DNA of 7,857 bases from NAT127 sp041655035. GTDB taxonomy: Bacteria; Pseudomonadota; Gammaproteobacteria; Pseudomonadales; Porticoccaceae. Position 1 is the stretch's first letter; the number at the start of each line of letters is the position of its first letter. Positions 1 to 6,521 of this stretch are shown here, piece by piece. The stretch lies in NCBI GenBank assembly GCA_041655035.1, contig JBAZCN010000149.1:1-7857 (forward strand). Reading direction: 5' to 3'. The translations under genes and the position numbers were made by a program. The notes under the pieces were generated by a model. It searched no databases. It was not told where the DNA came from and saw only the letters and a program-made list of their open reading frames with translations.

Positions 1-16
1 GGATGAAATTCCAAGC

Positions 17-22
17 TATACT
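17..22 (+). promoter_or_regulatory. Possible -10 element of the Crp/Fnr-type gene
   Basis: The hexamer TATACT matches the sigma-70 -10 consensus at five of six positions and lies about 70 bases before the chosen start codon. Any matching -35 box would fall at or before the window edge, so the promoter cannot be completed from this sequence. Confidence 0.3.
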
Positions 23-91
23 GGCAGTAAGGGAATACATGTGCAAAAGGGGGCCATGACCAGTGGCCTCTTTCATACAGGAGCGTCACCT

Positions 92-826
92 ATGATCTCA
101 AAAACCGCCGGCCGCACCCCCGTCCCTCAGGAAAATCACCTTTTGGGGTCCTTATCGGTGGATGTTCAGGATCGCCTGTTTCCCTATCTAGAATTGGTGC
201 CACTGCCGCTCGGCAAGGTTGTATATGAATCTGGGGGCACTTTGCGCCATGTCTATTTCCCCACCGATGCCATCGTGTCACTGTTGTATGTGATGGAAAG
301 TGGTGCTTCGGCGGAAATATCCGTGGTGGGCAGGGAGGGCATTGTTGGCGTGGCGTTGTTCATGGGGGGCGAAAGCACGCCCAGCCGTGCCATCGTGCAG
401 AGTGGAGGATCGGCCTATCGGCTGCTCGGCCAGCGACTCAAGGATGAATTCAATCGCCATGGAGAACTGCTAGTTTTGATGTTGCGCTATACCCAGTCTC
501 TGATCACCCAGATGGCCCAGACAGCGGTGTGCAATCGCCACCATGCCATTGATCAGCAGTTGTGCCGCTGGTTGCTGCTGTCCCTCGATCGACTACCCAG
601 TAACCAGTTGGTCATGACCCAGGAATTGATAGCCAATATGCTTGGCGTGCGCCGCGAAGGTGTTACCGAAGCGGCGGGGAAGCTGCAAAAACTCGGTGTC
701 ATCGAGTATACCCGCGGGCACATCAAGGTTCTCGATCGCCCCCGGCTCGAGGCGCTCAGCTGTGAGTGCTACTCGGTGGTCAAGAAGGAAACCGACCGCC
801 TGCTGCCCTACCACTCTGCCCCGTAG
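92..826 (+). CDS. Crp/Fnr-family transcriptional regulator
   Basis: This is a 244-aa cytoplasmic DNA-binding regulator of the Crp/Fnr superfamily. Residues about 25-118 form the cyclic-nucleotide-binding-like beta barrel, including the segment SVVGREGIVG at 78-87. A long dimerisation helix follows, and then a winged helix-turn-helix at about 176-215 (TQELIANMLGVRREGVTEAA). The C-terminus carries CECY followed by a charged tail ending in RLLPYHSAP, a subgroup pattern I recognise. The canonical cAMP-contacting residues of true CRP are not evident, and the Cys cluster of Fnr is absent, so the effector is unknown. I chose ATG 92 because AGGAG (78-82) sits nine bases upstream. In-frame GTG 41 and ATG 56 lack such a site. 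The gene faces the BON operon tail to tail. Confidence 0.9.
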   Translation: MISKTAGRTPVPQENHLLGSLSVDVQDRLFPYLELVPLPLGKVVYESGGTLRHVYFPTDAIVSLLYVMESGASAEISVVGREGIVGVALFMGGESTPSRAIVQSGGSAYRLLGQRLKDEFNRHGELLVLMLRYTQSLITQMAQTAVCNRHHAIDQQLCRWLLLSLDRLPSNQLVMTQELIANMLGVRREGVTEAAGKLQKLGVIEYTRGHIKVLDRPRLEALSCECYSVVKKETDRLLPYHSAP

Positions 827-880
827 ATCACTGACACCACCGATGCACGGATTCGGTGAGTCGAATTCTTTCAATAGCAA

Positions 881-915
881 GCACCGCTCTCACCGTTAAG
901 AACGGCGGGCGGTGC
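881..915. terminator. Candidate bidirectional terminator hairpin between convergent genes
   Basis: GCACCGC (881-887) pairs with GCGGTGC (909-915), and inside this CCGTT (893-897) pairs with AACGG (901-905) around a three-base loop. The two stems are separated by a small internal loop. It sits in the 103-base gap between two genes that end facing each other. No clear T-run follows on either strand, so intrinsic termination is plausible but not certain. Confidence 0.45.
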
Positions 916-929
916 GTGCAGTGGTTCGC

Positions 930-1787
930 TTACAGGTAACTGAGAGCCTTGGCGTCGACACGGCTTACGCCGCTGATATTGTTGGCAAGCTCCAGAGCCA
1001 GGGCGTGCTCGGTGCCGCTGTTTACCTTGCAGCTCAGGGTCACGACGCCCTTGGTGGTGGTTACCGCGATATCCGAGCCATTGATATTACTGGAATACAT
1101 CAGAGTGGACTTCACTTTGGTGGTGATCCAGCCGTCGGAGAAATTCTGTCCGATACTGGCTGTTTTGTCCTTGTCCGACCCGGTCGGCCCAGCGTTTGTA
1201 TCATCGACCACCAGCTTATTATCCACCGACACCACACCGTGGGAATTCAGCGCCAGAGCGCCGGCGAGGTCCTTCGCGGCGGCGTTGTTTGCGGTACCGC
1301 TCAGGGCGACTTTGCCGGAGGTTGTCTCCACATTGGCCGACAGGCCCTGAGCGTGCTTGCTCCATAACAGCTTTGATTTCACCACTGCGGTAATGGAAGC
1401 ATCCTCAACCACCTCGCCGTAACTGCGGTCGGTAGATTGTCTGGCGGGAACGTAGTCCGCCACCACCACAATCCGGTTATCCACTTCCCTGATGCCATCG
1501 ACGCCCAGGGCGATCTGTTTGGCCAGGTCCTTGCTGACTTCTTCATCGACCTTGCCGGTCAGAACGGCGTTGCCATCGTTCACGTCGACCTTGATCTCGT
1601 GGGCGCGCAGCTGGGGGCTCAGCGCATAGGTGGTCCATATCTGACTTTCCTGACGTGCCTCCCTGACATCCTGGGACATCTCATCAGCCATGACAGCGGC
1701 GGTGCCAGTGGTAAACAAGACCAAGGTGATGGCTGATGCAAGGGCCAGTTTTCGTACTTGCCTGTGGGCAGTTTTACAAATGATCAT
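930..1787 (-). CDS. Exported triple-BON-domain protein (OsmY-like)
   Basis: This is a 285-aa periplasmic or envelope-associated protein. A signal peptide is visible: basic residues up to about 13, a hydrophobic stretch at 14-33, and a likely cleavage after AVMA (31-34). Three BON repeats follow at about 48-110, 130-194 and 218-283. Each has a helix, a V.L.G-type strand and a closing GV..V(D/N) segment (GIREVDNRIVV, GVVSVDNKLVV, GVSRVDAKALS). BON domains are thought to bind phospholipid membranes, and OsmY-type proteins are induced by osmotic and envelope stress. In the third repeat the usual glycine of the core strand is Cys (VTLSCKV). I chose ATG 1787 because GGAG lies six bases upstream; the longer frame to 1871 adds a run that would spoil the signal peptide. 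It follows the CsbD gene by 73 bases, probably in one operon. Confidence 0.88.
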   Translation of the reverse strand: MIICKTAHRQVRKLALASAITLVLFTTGTAAVMADEMSQDVREARQESQIWTTYALSPQLRAHEIKVDVNDGNAVLTGKVDEEVSKDLAKQIALGVDGIREVDNRIVVVADYVPARQSTDRSYGEVVEDASITAVVKSKLLWSKHAQGLSANVETTSGKVALSGTANNAAAKDLAGALALNSHGVVSVDNKLVVDDTNAGPTGSDKDKTASIGQNFSDGWITTKVKSTLMYSSNINGSDIAVTTTKGVVTLSCKVNSGTEHALALELANNISGVSRVDAKALSYL

Positions 1788-1817
1788 TTGGTTCTCCACG
1801 AAAATAGTCGTACCTGA

Positions 1818-1843
1818 CCGCAGTAGCCAGATGACCACTGCGG
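1818..1843 (-). promoter_or_regulatory. Intercistronic hairpin between the CsbD and BON genes
   Basis: A perfect 7-bp inverted repeat, CCGCAGT/ACTGCGG, with a 12-base loop lies in the 73-base gap between the CsbD stop and the BON start. On the minus-strand transcript it is not followed directly by a U-run, so it is more likely an mRNA processing or stabilising element, or a partial terminator, than a full terminator. Function is inferred from position only. Confidence 0.4.
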
Positions 1844-1860
1844 ATAAAAGCGGTAGTGTT

Positions 1861-2067
1861 CTAACGGACATTCATGAAATTCCTGACCCGTCTGTCGGCT
1901 TCGTCGCGGGTGATGGCGTAACGCTCCTGGACGAGACCCACCAGTTTGTCCTGGCGCCCTTCGGAAGCCAGCAACTCGTCCTCAGTCAGCTTGGCCCAGG
2001 CGATCTTGGCGGCGCCCACTTGCTGTTTCCACTTGCCCTTGATTTCATCCGTACTGTACAGGCTCAT
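1861..2067 (-). CDS. CsbD-like (YjbJ-type) stress protein
   Basis: This 68-aa hydrophilic protein matches the CsbD family (UPF0337, like E. coli YjbJ). It opens with DEIKGKWKQQVGAAKIAWAKLTEDELLASEG, written here in two parts: DEIKGKWKQQVGAAKIAW at 7-24, then KLTEDELLASEGRQDKLVGL at 26-45. It closes with a QERYAITRDEADRRV motif. Its length is typical for the family. CsbD proteins are abundant small cytoplasmic proteins induced by general stress or stationary phase; their biochemical role is unknown. The start codon overlaps the stop of the upstream 85-aa gene in an ATGA junction, so translation is probably coupled. GGGAG lies about ten bases before the start. The BON gene follows in the same direction. 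Confidence 0.9.
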   Translation of the reverse strand: MSLYSTDEIKGKWKQQVGAAKIAWAKLTEDELLASEGRQDKLVGLVQERYAITRDEADRRVRNFMNVR

Positions 2068-2321
2068 GATTTTATTGCTCCCTTACCATGACCATCCTGT
2101 GTCTTGTCGGCGCTGTCCTGGTCCGGGGCGGCCTGTTTGACAGCCTGTTCGGCTCCTTCACCTGGAGGCTGGAGGTAAACGGCATTTTTCAGTTCGGACT
2201 TTACCTGCGGTATCGGCTGGAAACTGCTGAAAGGCGCCTTGCCGGAAGCGGATCTTGGTTGACCGCGATTGCCGGTTTTCCCATTAGCTCTGTCGATGTC
2301 CTGCCCGTTTGAATTTTTCAT
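2064..2321 (-). CDS. Small disordered hypothetical protein, first gene of the CsbD-BON operon
   Basis: This 85-aa ORF is not recognised as a known family. It is rich in Gln, Gly, Ala, Lys, Asp and Pro, has no membrane segment or signal peptide, and is probably largely disordered (start MKNSNGQDIDRANGKTGNRG, end DKTQDGHGKGAIKS). Only the middle, around PQVKSELKNAVYLQPPGE (38-55), has some order-promoting residues. I chose ATG 2321 because AGAGG lies five bases upstream; the frame stays open to 2438, but that extension has no good ribosome site. Its TGA overlaps the CsbD ATG by four bases, strong evidence that it is translated and co-transcribed. A role in stress protection is inferred only from its partners. 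Confidence 0.65.
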   Translation of the reverse strand: MKNSNGQDIDRANGKTGNRGQPRSASGKAPFSSFQPIPQVKSELKNAVYLQPPGEGAEQAVKQAAPDQDSADKTQDGHGKGAIKS

Positions 2322-2458
2322 GATGACCTCTGGATGAAGCCGGAACCCTGCGATATTGCCGGGTGCCGGTTTGAACAACAGAGGGATACTAACCTCATAC
2401 TCATGCTCCGTCGGTGCGCTGGCGAACGGATGGGCCATTCGCGTGCTTTTATCAGGAG
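2322..2458. other. Intergenic region upstream of the CsbD-BON operon
   Basis: These 137 bases should hold the minus-strand operon promoter. The best candidate I see on that strand is TTGTTC followed 17 bases later by TATCGC, which is a weak match. On the plus strand TTGAAC followed by CATACT 19 bases later is equally weak. No operator palindrome stands out. Confidence 0.3.
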
Positions 2459-2602
2459 ATGGATAAACGCAGCGTTATCGCGGCTGCGCGGAATATGGCA
2501 GCAATGAGAAAGCGTTTTCGAGGCCTGGCGACCGAGGAGTTTTACAACACATCAAAATGGCGGGAGCTCACTGACATGTTTTATCCAGGCGGCTTTTTCT
2601 GA
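2459..2602 (+). CDS. Possible small hypothetical protein
   Basis: This open frame could encode a 47-aa basic protein (start MDKRSVIAAARNMAAMRKRF, end LTDMFYPGGFF). It has no membrane segment and I do not recognise a family. The aromatic-rich end (KWRELTDMFYPGGFF) and the basic amphipathic first half look more protein-like than chance. However, AGGAG abuts the ATG with no spacer, which is a poor arrangement; an in-frame GTG at 2414 would give 62 aa but also lacks a good site. It lies next to a decayed deacetylase gene, so it may be a remnant rather than an active gene. Confidence 0.3.
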   Translation: MDKRSVIAAARNMAAMRKRFRGLATEEFYNTSKWRELTDMFYPGGFF

Positions 2603-2613
2603 CTCTGATAGAT

Positions 2614-2631
2614 TGGTGTCTCTCCACACCA
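2614..2631. other. Short inverted repeat after the small ORF
   Basis: TGGTGT (2614-2619) and ACACCA (2626-2631) form a 6-bp stem with a six-base loop. No T-run follows, so calling it a terminator would be weak. Confidence 0.2.
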
Positions 2632-2664
2632 CCATAACGTATTGGGAGTCGGTATGTTCAAAGC

Positions 2665-3217
2665 CTACCCTGAGGCAGACCTTCTCCGACTGTCTGTCTC
2701 CCACATGCCCCAGATGGCAATAGTGTCACCGGGCAGGCGTAGAAAGCTTTCCCGGAACAGGAGTTCGGCCACGCCACCGGTATTTTGTAGATGCAATCAC
2801 AAATGACACGGCCCGAGGCCCATGCAGGAATTGTGGCAACCACTTTTTGCTGCGTTGCAGTATTGCGTGAAAGCTGGGAACCGTCCCCCATCTATCATTG
2901 TTGTATTCATGGTAGTCGAGATCCCTGCCATCATCACAGGTTATGCATACGAGTCTTTTTCCAGAGAGTTTTTTCCTGGGGATTTTGCCCTGGAGAATGG
3001 CAACCAAATCTGTCGCCGGCAGAATTTGATATCCCCTGCGCGCCAATAGCTTCAGATCCTGCTCAAGAGCCACATGGTCGTTTGTCTCATATGATATCCC
3101 TGAAATAGCCCCGCTGTGATAACACAATACCGGAATAAAGAAGGGCGCCGCGGTATTGCCCATTGGTGAGTCGGCCTGCAACGCCCGGGAGCTTCTTCTA
3201 AAGCATCGCTTCAACAT
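2665..3217 (-). pseudogene. Decayed polysaccharide deacetylase (CE4/NodB-type) remnant
   Basis: The first about 143 residues resemble the N-terminal half of a CE4 polysaccharide deacetylase: IPVLCYHSGAISG (28-40), a helix EQDLKLLARRGYQILPATDL (52-71), then LVCITCDDGRDLDYHEY (89-105), HAILQ, and SFVIAS (138-143). In CE4 enzymes the strand motif is usually TFDDG; here the Phe is Cys, though both Asp remain. After FVIAS the frame loses similarity and stops at 2726. The zinc-binding His-x3-His region and the rest of the barrel are missing. A different frame downstream reads GGVAELLFRESFLRLPGDTI and closes at 2665, suggesting a deletion or frameshift joined another coding piece. Intact homologues would act on cell-surface or exported polysaccharides. 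The start is uncertain: ATG 3217 and ATG 3163 both have weak sites. Confidence 0.6.
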
Positions 3218-3355
3218 CCTGTCTATTCCCAGATACTCAATACCTAGCTAGAGAAGCTTGAGCTCACCCCTTTCGAGCATGGTCAACAAGGCGGCGCGAG
3301 CCGGACATTTTCCAGCCCAACTGACTATAGCGGCGGCAGGCGCGCAGGGTCGTCG
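3218..3355. other. Intergenic region, no clear feature
   Basis: This gap between the deacetylase remnant and the end of the 589-aa gene shows no convincing ORF, and no hairpin with a T-run on the minus strand downstream of the 589-aa gene. It probably belongs to the same eroded stretch. Confidence 0.3.
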
Positions 3356-5125
3356 TCACCCGAGCGGTTTGTCCGCCTCGTCGATCGAATCGTTGTGCTG
3401 CTCCCGGCGCAGCAGGCCGGCGGCCTGTTCGGCCTCCAGCCGCGATGCGGCAAGGCCCGGGCCGCTGCGGCTGTGTTCGTTCATCTGATAGATCTGGCTG
3501 GCGGATTGCAGATCGACCTCATTGACGCCGGCGATTGTGAGGCGGCTGGCGAAGAAGGCTTCGAGTTCGGCCAGGATTGCGCCCAGGGATTCATCATCCT
3601 TCGTCATCGCCAGGATGTGCCTCGGCTGTTCCAGATTCAGAGTGCCCACCGTGGCGAAGGTGCTGGTCAGCAGATCGCTGACCAGGAACCAGGGCGTGAT
3701 GGTCGAGCGCACCACCACGTTTTCCGACCGGGTGCTGTCGTAGATGCTGTTGCCGGTGGACAGCCGCGACTCGGTATAGGTGCCCTCGATGCTGAGCTCC
3801 AGGAGCAGCGAACGGAACAGCATTTCACTCCAGAAGGCGTTGCCCATGCGGGTGATGACCTGGCCGAAGATGAGACACAGCAGTGGGTAGACCAGCAGCG
3901 CGAGATTGCCAGGCTCGGTGGCGACATGGGCCAGCTCGTCGACCAGCGCCAGCAGCCACAGCGACCCCGCGGCAATCAGGACCTGGCCGATCAGCGAGGT
4001 GAGAATGCGCAGCATCTTGAAGGGCGCGGAGTACGGCAGTTCCTGGGGGATCGGCTGGGTTTCGACCAGGGTTCGGCCGCTGAACGCGCCTTTCTCGCTG
4101 CCCCCCTCCTGGTTGAGCGACGGCTCGAACTTCTGGTAGACCCTGTTGGGAATCTCCCGGTAACGGCGGTTGGCCAGGATATGGGTTTCGAGGTGGATGA
4201 ACAGTTCGCGGGGCATCAGGTTCTTTTGCCAATTGTCGCGATGTTCGGAAACGTCGGTGTGGGGTGCGATAAAGCGGATGCGGTTGACCAGCAGAAACAG
4301 CCCCAGCACGCTGGTGAGAACCGCCAGGGCCGCCAGGGTCAGCAGAAAGGGCGAGGTGTTTAGTGGCAGCTCGGGGATCTCGGCGACGTTGTTATGGACA
4401 TAGGCGAGGATGGTCGGCAGCAAAATGGCCATGCCCAGGATCAGCCCGATACGGGGCAGGCCGATGTTCATGCCGCCGTGGGTGAAATGCTTGAGCGGAT
4501 CGCGGGTGCCCCACCAAAGCTTGATGAGGTAGATGGTCAGCAGCAGGCCGAGCCAGGCCATCACCGGGGTGCCTTCGAGACGGGCCAGGCCGGTGGCGCT
4601 GGCGAACCAGGCCAGGGCGAAAGCGAGCAGCATGAAAAGTGACATGCACAGGTTGAAAAACAGGTTTTCGGCCAGGGCGCGATATTCCGGCGGCATGAAC
4701 AAGAGGCGCGGCAACAGGGTGTGCACCATGCGCGAAAACAGGCTGACGGGTTCCTTGAAGGTGGTGTTCTTGCGCCCCATCAGCATTTGCCGCAGCTCGT
4801 CGGCTTGCGGGTAGGCTTTCGCGCGATTGTCGGGATCGGCCTGGTTTTGCGTCAGGCTGTCAGGCACGCTGCGCCCGACATAGAAACGGAACAGCTTGAA
4901 CAGTCCCCGGCCCAGGGCGGCCAACCCCCACAGCAGCAGGCCCAGCCCGAGGGCTGCGTAGAGCCAGCTCTCGATATCCCGCCCCTGATTCACCAGGCCC
5001 GCGACCTGGAACAGGCCGTAGATGCCGCCCAGGGCGACAATGAGCCCGCGCAGGGCGATGAGACTGCCTTCGATGCGGAACGGGTTGCGGATACCCAGTG
5101 ATTGGGAACCATAATCGAATGCCAT
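3356..5125 (-). CDS. Large multi-pass membrane protein of unrecognised family
   Basis: This 589-aa inner-membrane protein is one I do not recognise. I see about eight hydrophobic segments: 19-44, 52-77, 155-176, 186-205, 223-244, 258-282, 372-396 and 405-425. Soluble parts lie at 78-150, 283-370 and 426-589. The loop at 283-370 contains a motif-like stretch (LMPRELFIHLETHILANRRY, 303-322) that could be cytoplasmic. The C-terminal domain includes TRSENVVVRSTITPWFL and FATVGTLNLEQPRHILAMTK followed by an acidic helix; this looks faintly like a bacterial PH-type or other small beta domain, but that is a guess. The tail is charged and low in complexity. ATG 5125 is well supported by AGGAG eight bases upstream. 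No transporter signature or catalytic motif is evident. Confidence 0.85.
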   Translation of the reverse strand: MAFDYGSQSLGIRNPFRIEGSLIALRGLIVALGGIYGLFQVAGLVNQGRDIESWLYAALGLGLLLWGLAALGRGLFKLFRFYVGRSVPDSLTQNQADPDNRAKAYPQADELRQMLMGRKNTTFKEPVSLFSRMVHTLLPRLLFMPPEYRALAENLFFNLCMSLFMLLAFALAWFASATGLARLEGTPVMAWLGLLLTIYLIKLWWGTRDPLKHFTHGGMNIGLPRIGLILGMAILLPTILAYVHNNVAEIPELPLNTSPFLLTLAALAVLTSVLGLFLLVNRIRFIAPHTDVSEHRDNWQKNLMPRELFIHLETHILANRRYREIPNRVYQKFEPSLNQEGGSEKGAFSGRTLVETQPIPQELPYSAPFKMLRILTSLIGQVLIAAGSLWLLALVDELAHVATEPGNLALLVYPLLCLIFGQVITRMGNAFWSEMLFRSLLLELSIEGTYTESRLSTGNSIYDSTRSENVVVRSTITPWFLVSDLLTSTFATVGTLNLEQPRHILAMTKDDESLGAILAELEAFFASRLTIAGVNEVDLQSASQIYQMNEHSRSGPGLAASRLEAEQAAGLLRREQHNDSIDEADKPLG

Positions 5126-5170
5126 GATACGAACTCCTGCTGAGATTGTGCGGGGAAAAGGCGGCGGTGG

Positions 5171-5332
5171 TCAGGCCTCCGTCCGCCGGTCTACAGCGAG
5201 CCGATCGTCGCCCTTGGGCTTTCCTGTGCGTCGCCCGGGCGGTGCCATTGATTCTGGTGCTGCGGGCACAGCCATTGCCCGTTCCATGCCCGCGGCAAGT
5301 GTGGGGAACCCGGTTCTGTCGAAAATGGCCAT
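5171..5332 (-). CDS. Possible small protein preceding the 589-aa membrane protein
   Basis: A 53-aa frame starts at ATG 5332 with AAGGA seven bases upstream and ends 45 bases before the membrane-protein start, in the same direction. The sequence begins MAIFDRTGFPTLAAGMERAM and ends in a basic, proline- and arginine-rich tail. It has no membrane segment or recognised domain. The good ribosome site and operon-like spacing favour a real gene. The composition of the second half is also what a chance GC-rich frame would give, so it remains tentative. Confidence 0.4.
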   Translation of the reverse strand: MAIFDRTGFPTLAAGMERAMAVPAAPESMAPPGRRTGKPKGDDRLAVDRRTEA

Positions 5333-5655
5333 GCAGAAATCCTTGTCTGTAGACGAATAACATGCTCCGCTGCACCTATCTCTGGCGCCGGGGCGACACA
5401 GAAGCACTTGCAGTGCCTGGTGCGTGTTTTCGGATTAAACACTCTGTCCTCCTGCAAGGCAATACGATGCCGGTGTCGATAATCAAAATAGTGGGGGAGG
5501 GCCCAGGAACAATTCTGGGTCAGACTACGCGGCCATGGTAAGGAGCTGGGGCCGGACCTGCAAAACTCCATTTTTTTGTCGCGCTGTCGAATCGCCGACT
5601 CGCCGCACGACTAGTTCTCGAAATGCGCAATCGGACTTTCCGAGGAGAGCTAACC
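5333..5655. other. Divergent intergenic region
   Basis: About 320 bases separate the minus-strand membrane-protein unit from the plus-strand MCPLC-DUF899 unit, so promoters for both should lie here. Visible items are an inverted repeat CCCAG/CTGGG at 5502-5519, a T7 tract at 5571-5577, and on the minus strand a strong AGGAGG (5448-5453) five bases before a GTG at 5442. A weak minus-strand promoter candidate is TTGATT then TATTGC 16 bases on, just upstream of that AGGAGG. I see no clear plus-strand -35/-10 pair. Confidence 0.35.
5502..5519. repeat. Inverted repeat, possible operator
   Basis: CCCAG and CTGGG are perfect 5-bp arms separated by eight A/T-rich bases, a shape common for dimeric regulator sites. 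It lies centrally between two divergent units. Only its symmetry and position support a regulatory role. Confidence 0.25.
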
Positions 5656-5787
5656 ATGTGTCCCCTGTGTCTGACATCCGTGGCAATCTGGGCTGCCGGC
5701 CTGGCCTCCGTCGCTGGCCTGAGCTGGGCTGTTGCCTTAAAGGCGCGGCCGTGCCACAAATCCCGTTCAATGACATCCGGAGAATGA
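5656..5787 (+). CDS. 43-aa MCPLC-type small membrane protein
   Basis: This short gene encodes MCPLCLTSVAIWAAGLASVA followed by GLSWAVALKARPCHKSRSMT and SGE. A CxxC pair (Cys2, Cys5) at the very N-terminus is followed by a single hydrophobic helix (about 6-28) and a basic tail. From memory, small proteins starting MCPxC and followed by one Ala/Gly-rich helix occur in many proteobacteria; their function is not known to me. GAGGAG (5642-5647) sits eight bases before ATG 5656, a near-ideal site. Its TGA ends two bases before the DUF899 ATG, and the ribosome site for DUF899 lies inside its last codons, so the two are very probably translationally coupled. The CxxC could bind metal or act in thiol exchange with the CGGC protein downstream; that is inference. 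Confidence 0.72.
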   Translation: MCPLCLTSVAIWAAGLASVAGLSWAVALKARPCHKSRSMTSGE

Positions 5788-5789
5788 CC

Positions 5790-6521
5790 ATGAACGACAC
5801 CAGACTACCCCACCCAGCTATTGTCTCCCGCCAGGAGTGGCTGGCGGCACGCACGTCGTTGCTCGCCCGGGAAAAGGCGCTGACCCGCGAGAAGGATCGG
5901 GTCAGCGCACAGCGCCGCCGCCTGCCCATGGTCCGGCTGGAGGAGCCGTATGTGTTCAGGGGCCGCGGCGGAGAGCGGACATTGCTGGAACTGTTTGACG
6001 GGCGACGGCAATTGATCGTCTATCACTTCATGTTCGATCCCGCCTGGGAAAAGGGCTGCGGCGGTTGCACCGGTTTTGTCGACGCCCTGGGCGACTTGTC
6101 GATGCTGGCGGACAGGGATACGTCGCTGGTGCTGGTGTCCCGCGCGCCGCTGGAGAAACTCGAAGCCTATCGCCGGCGGCGGGGCTGGGACCTGCCCTGG
6201 CTTTCCTCCCATGACAGCGATTTCAATTACGATTTCCATGTCACACTGGACGAAAATATTGCGCCCGTCGAATACAACTATCGCACTGGAGCCGGGATCG
6301 AATCCGACCCCGGCCAACCATGGTTCATGGCCGGTGAAAATCATGGACTGAGTGTTTTCTTCCGCCTCGATGACGAGGTTTATCACAGCTATTCCACCTA
6401 TGCGCGGGGCTGCGAATCCCTGGCGGATGCCTACAGCCTGCTGGACCTGACGCCCTATGGCCGGCAGGAGAGCTTCGAAGATTCGCCGGCCGGCTGGCCC
6501 CAGCGGCCTACCTATGGCTGA
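5790..6521 (+). CDS. DUF899 family thioredoxin-like protein
   Basis: This 243-aa soluble protein matches the DUF899 family, which has a thioredoxin-like fold. An N-terminal helical part (RQEWLAARTSLLAREKALTR, 14-33) leads into the core: LIVYHFMFDPAWEKGCGGC (75-93) with the Cys90-Gly-Gly-Cys93 motif, SRAPLEKLEAYRRRRGWDLP (117-136), SHDSDFNYDFHV (140-151), then VYHSYSTYARG (197-207) and LLDLTPYGRQE (217-227). These are the conserved family blocks and the length is usual. Reaction and substrate are unknown; the CxxC suggests redox or peroxide-related chemistry. ATG 5790 was chosen because GGAG lies seven bases upstream and the sequence before it does not look coding, although the frame is open to 5535. 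It directly follows the MCPLC gene. Confidence 0.9.
   Translation: MNDTRLPHPAIVSRQEWLAARTSLLAREKALTREKDRVSAQRRRLPMVRLEEPYVFRGRGGERTLLELFDGRRQLIVYHFMFDPAWEKGCGGCTGFVDALGDLSMLADRDTSLVLVSRAPLEKLEAYRRRRGWDLPWLSSHDSDFNYDFHVTLDENIAPVEYNYRTGAGIESDPGQPWFMAGENHGLSVFFRLDDEVYHSYSTYARGCESLADAYSLLDLTPYGRQESFEDSPAGWPQRPTYG

Noticed and set aside
39..59. Six-codon upstream ORF before the Crp/Fnr-type gene
   Set aside because: It has no ribosome site and ends well before the chosen start; a leader role cannot be supported.
3347..3361. GGGT/ACCC inverted repeat at the end of the 589-aa gene
   Set aside because: The stem is only four bases, overlaps the stop codon, and has no T-run.
3395..4363. A 322-aa open frame on the plus strand
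   Set aside because: It lies fully antisense to the 589-aa membrane gene. Its Gln-, Gly- and Asp-rich composition is typical of a complement frame of GC-rich membrane codons, and it has no convincing ribosome site.
5542..5577. GGAG/CTCC arms followed by a T7 tract, as a terminator
   Set aside because: A 4-bp stem with a 20-base loop is too weak, and no plus-strand gene ends just upstream.
5535..5789. In-frame upstream extension of the DUF899 gene
   Set aside because: The added about 85 residues are Arg- and Ser-rich without family similarity, and they overlap the better supported 43-aa MCPLC gene in another frame.
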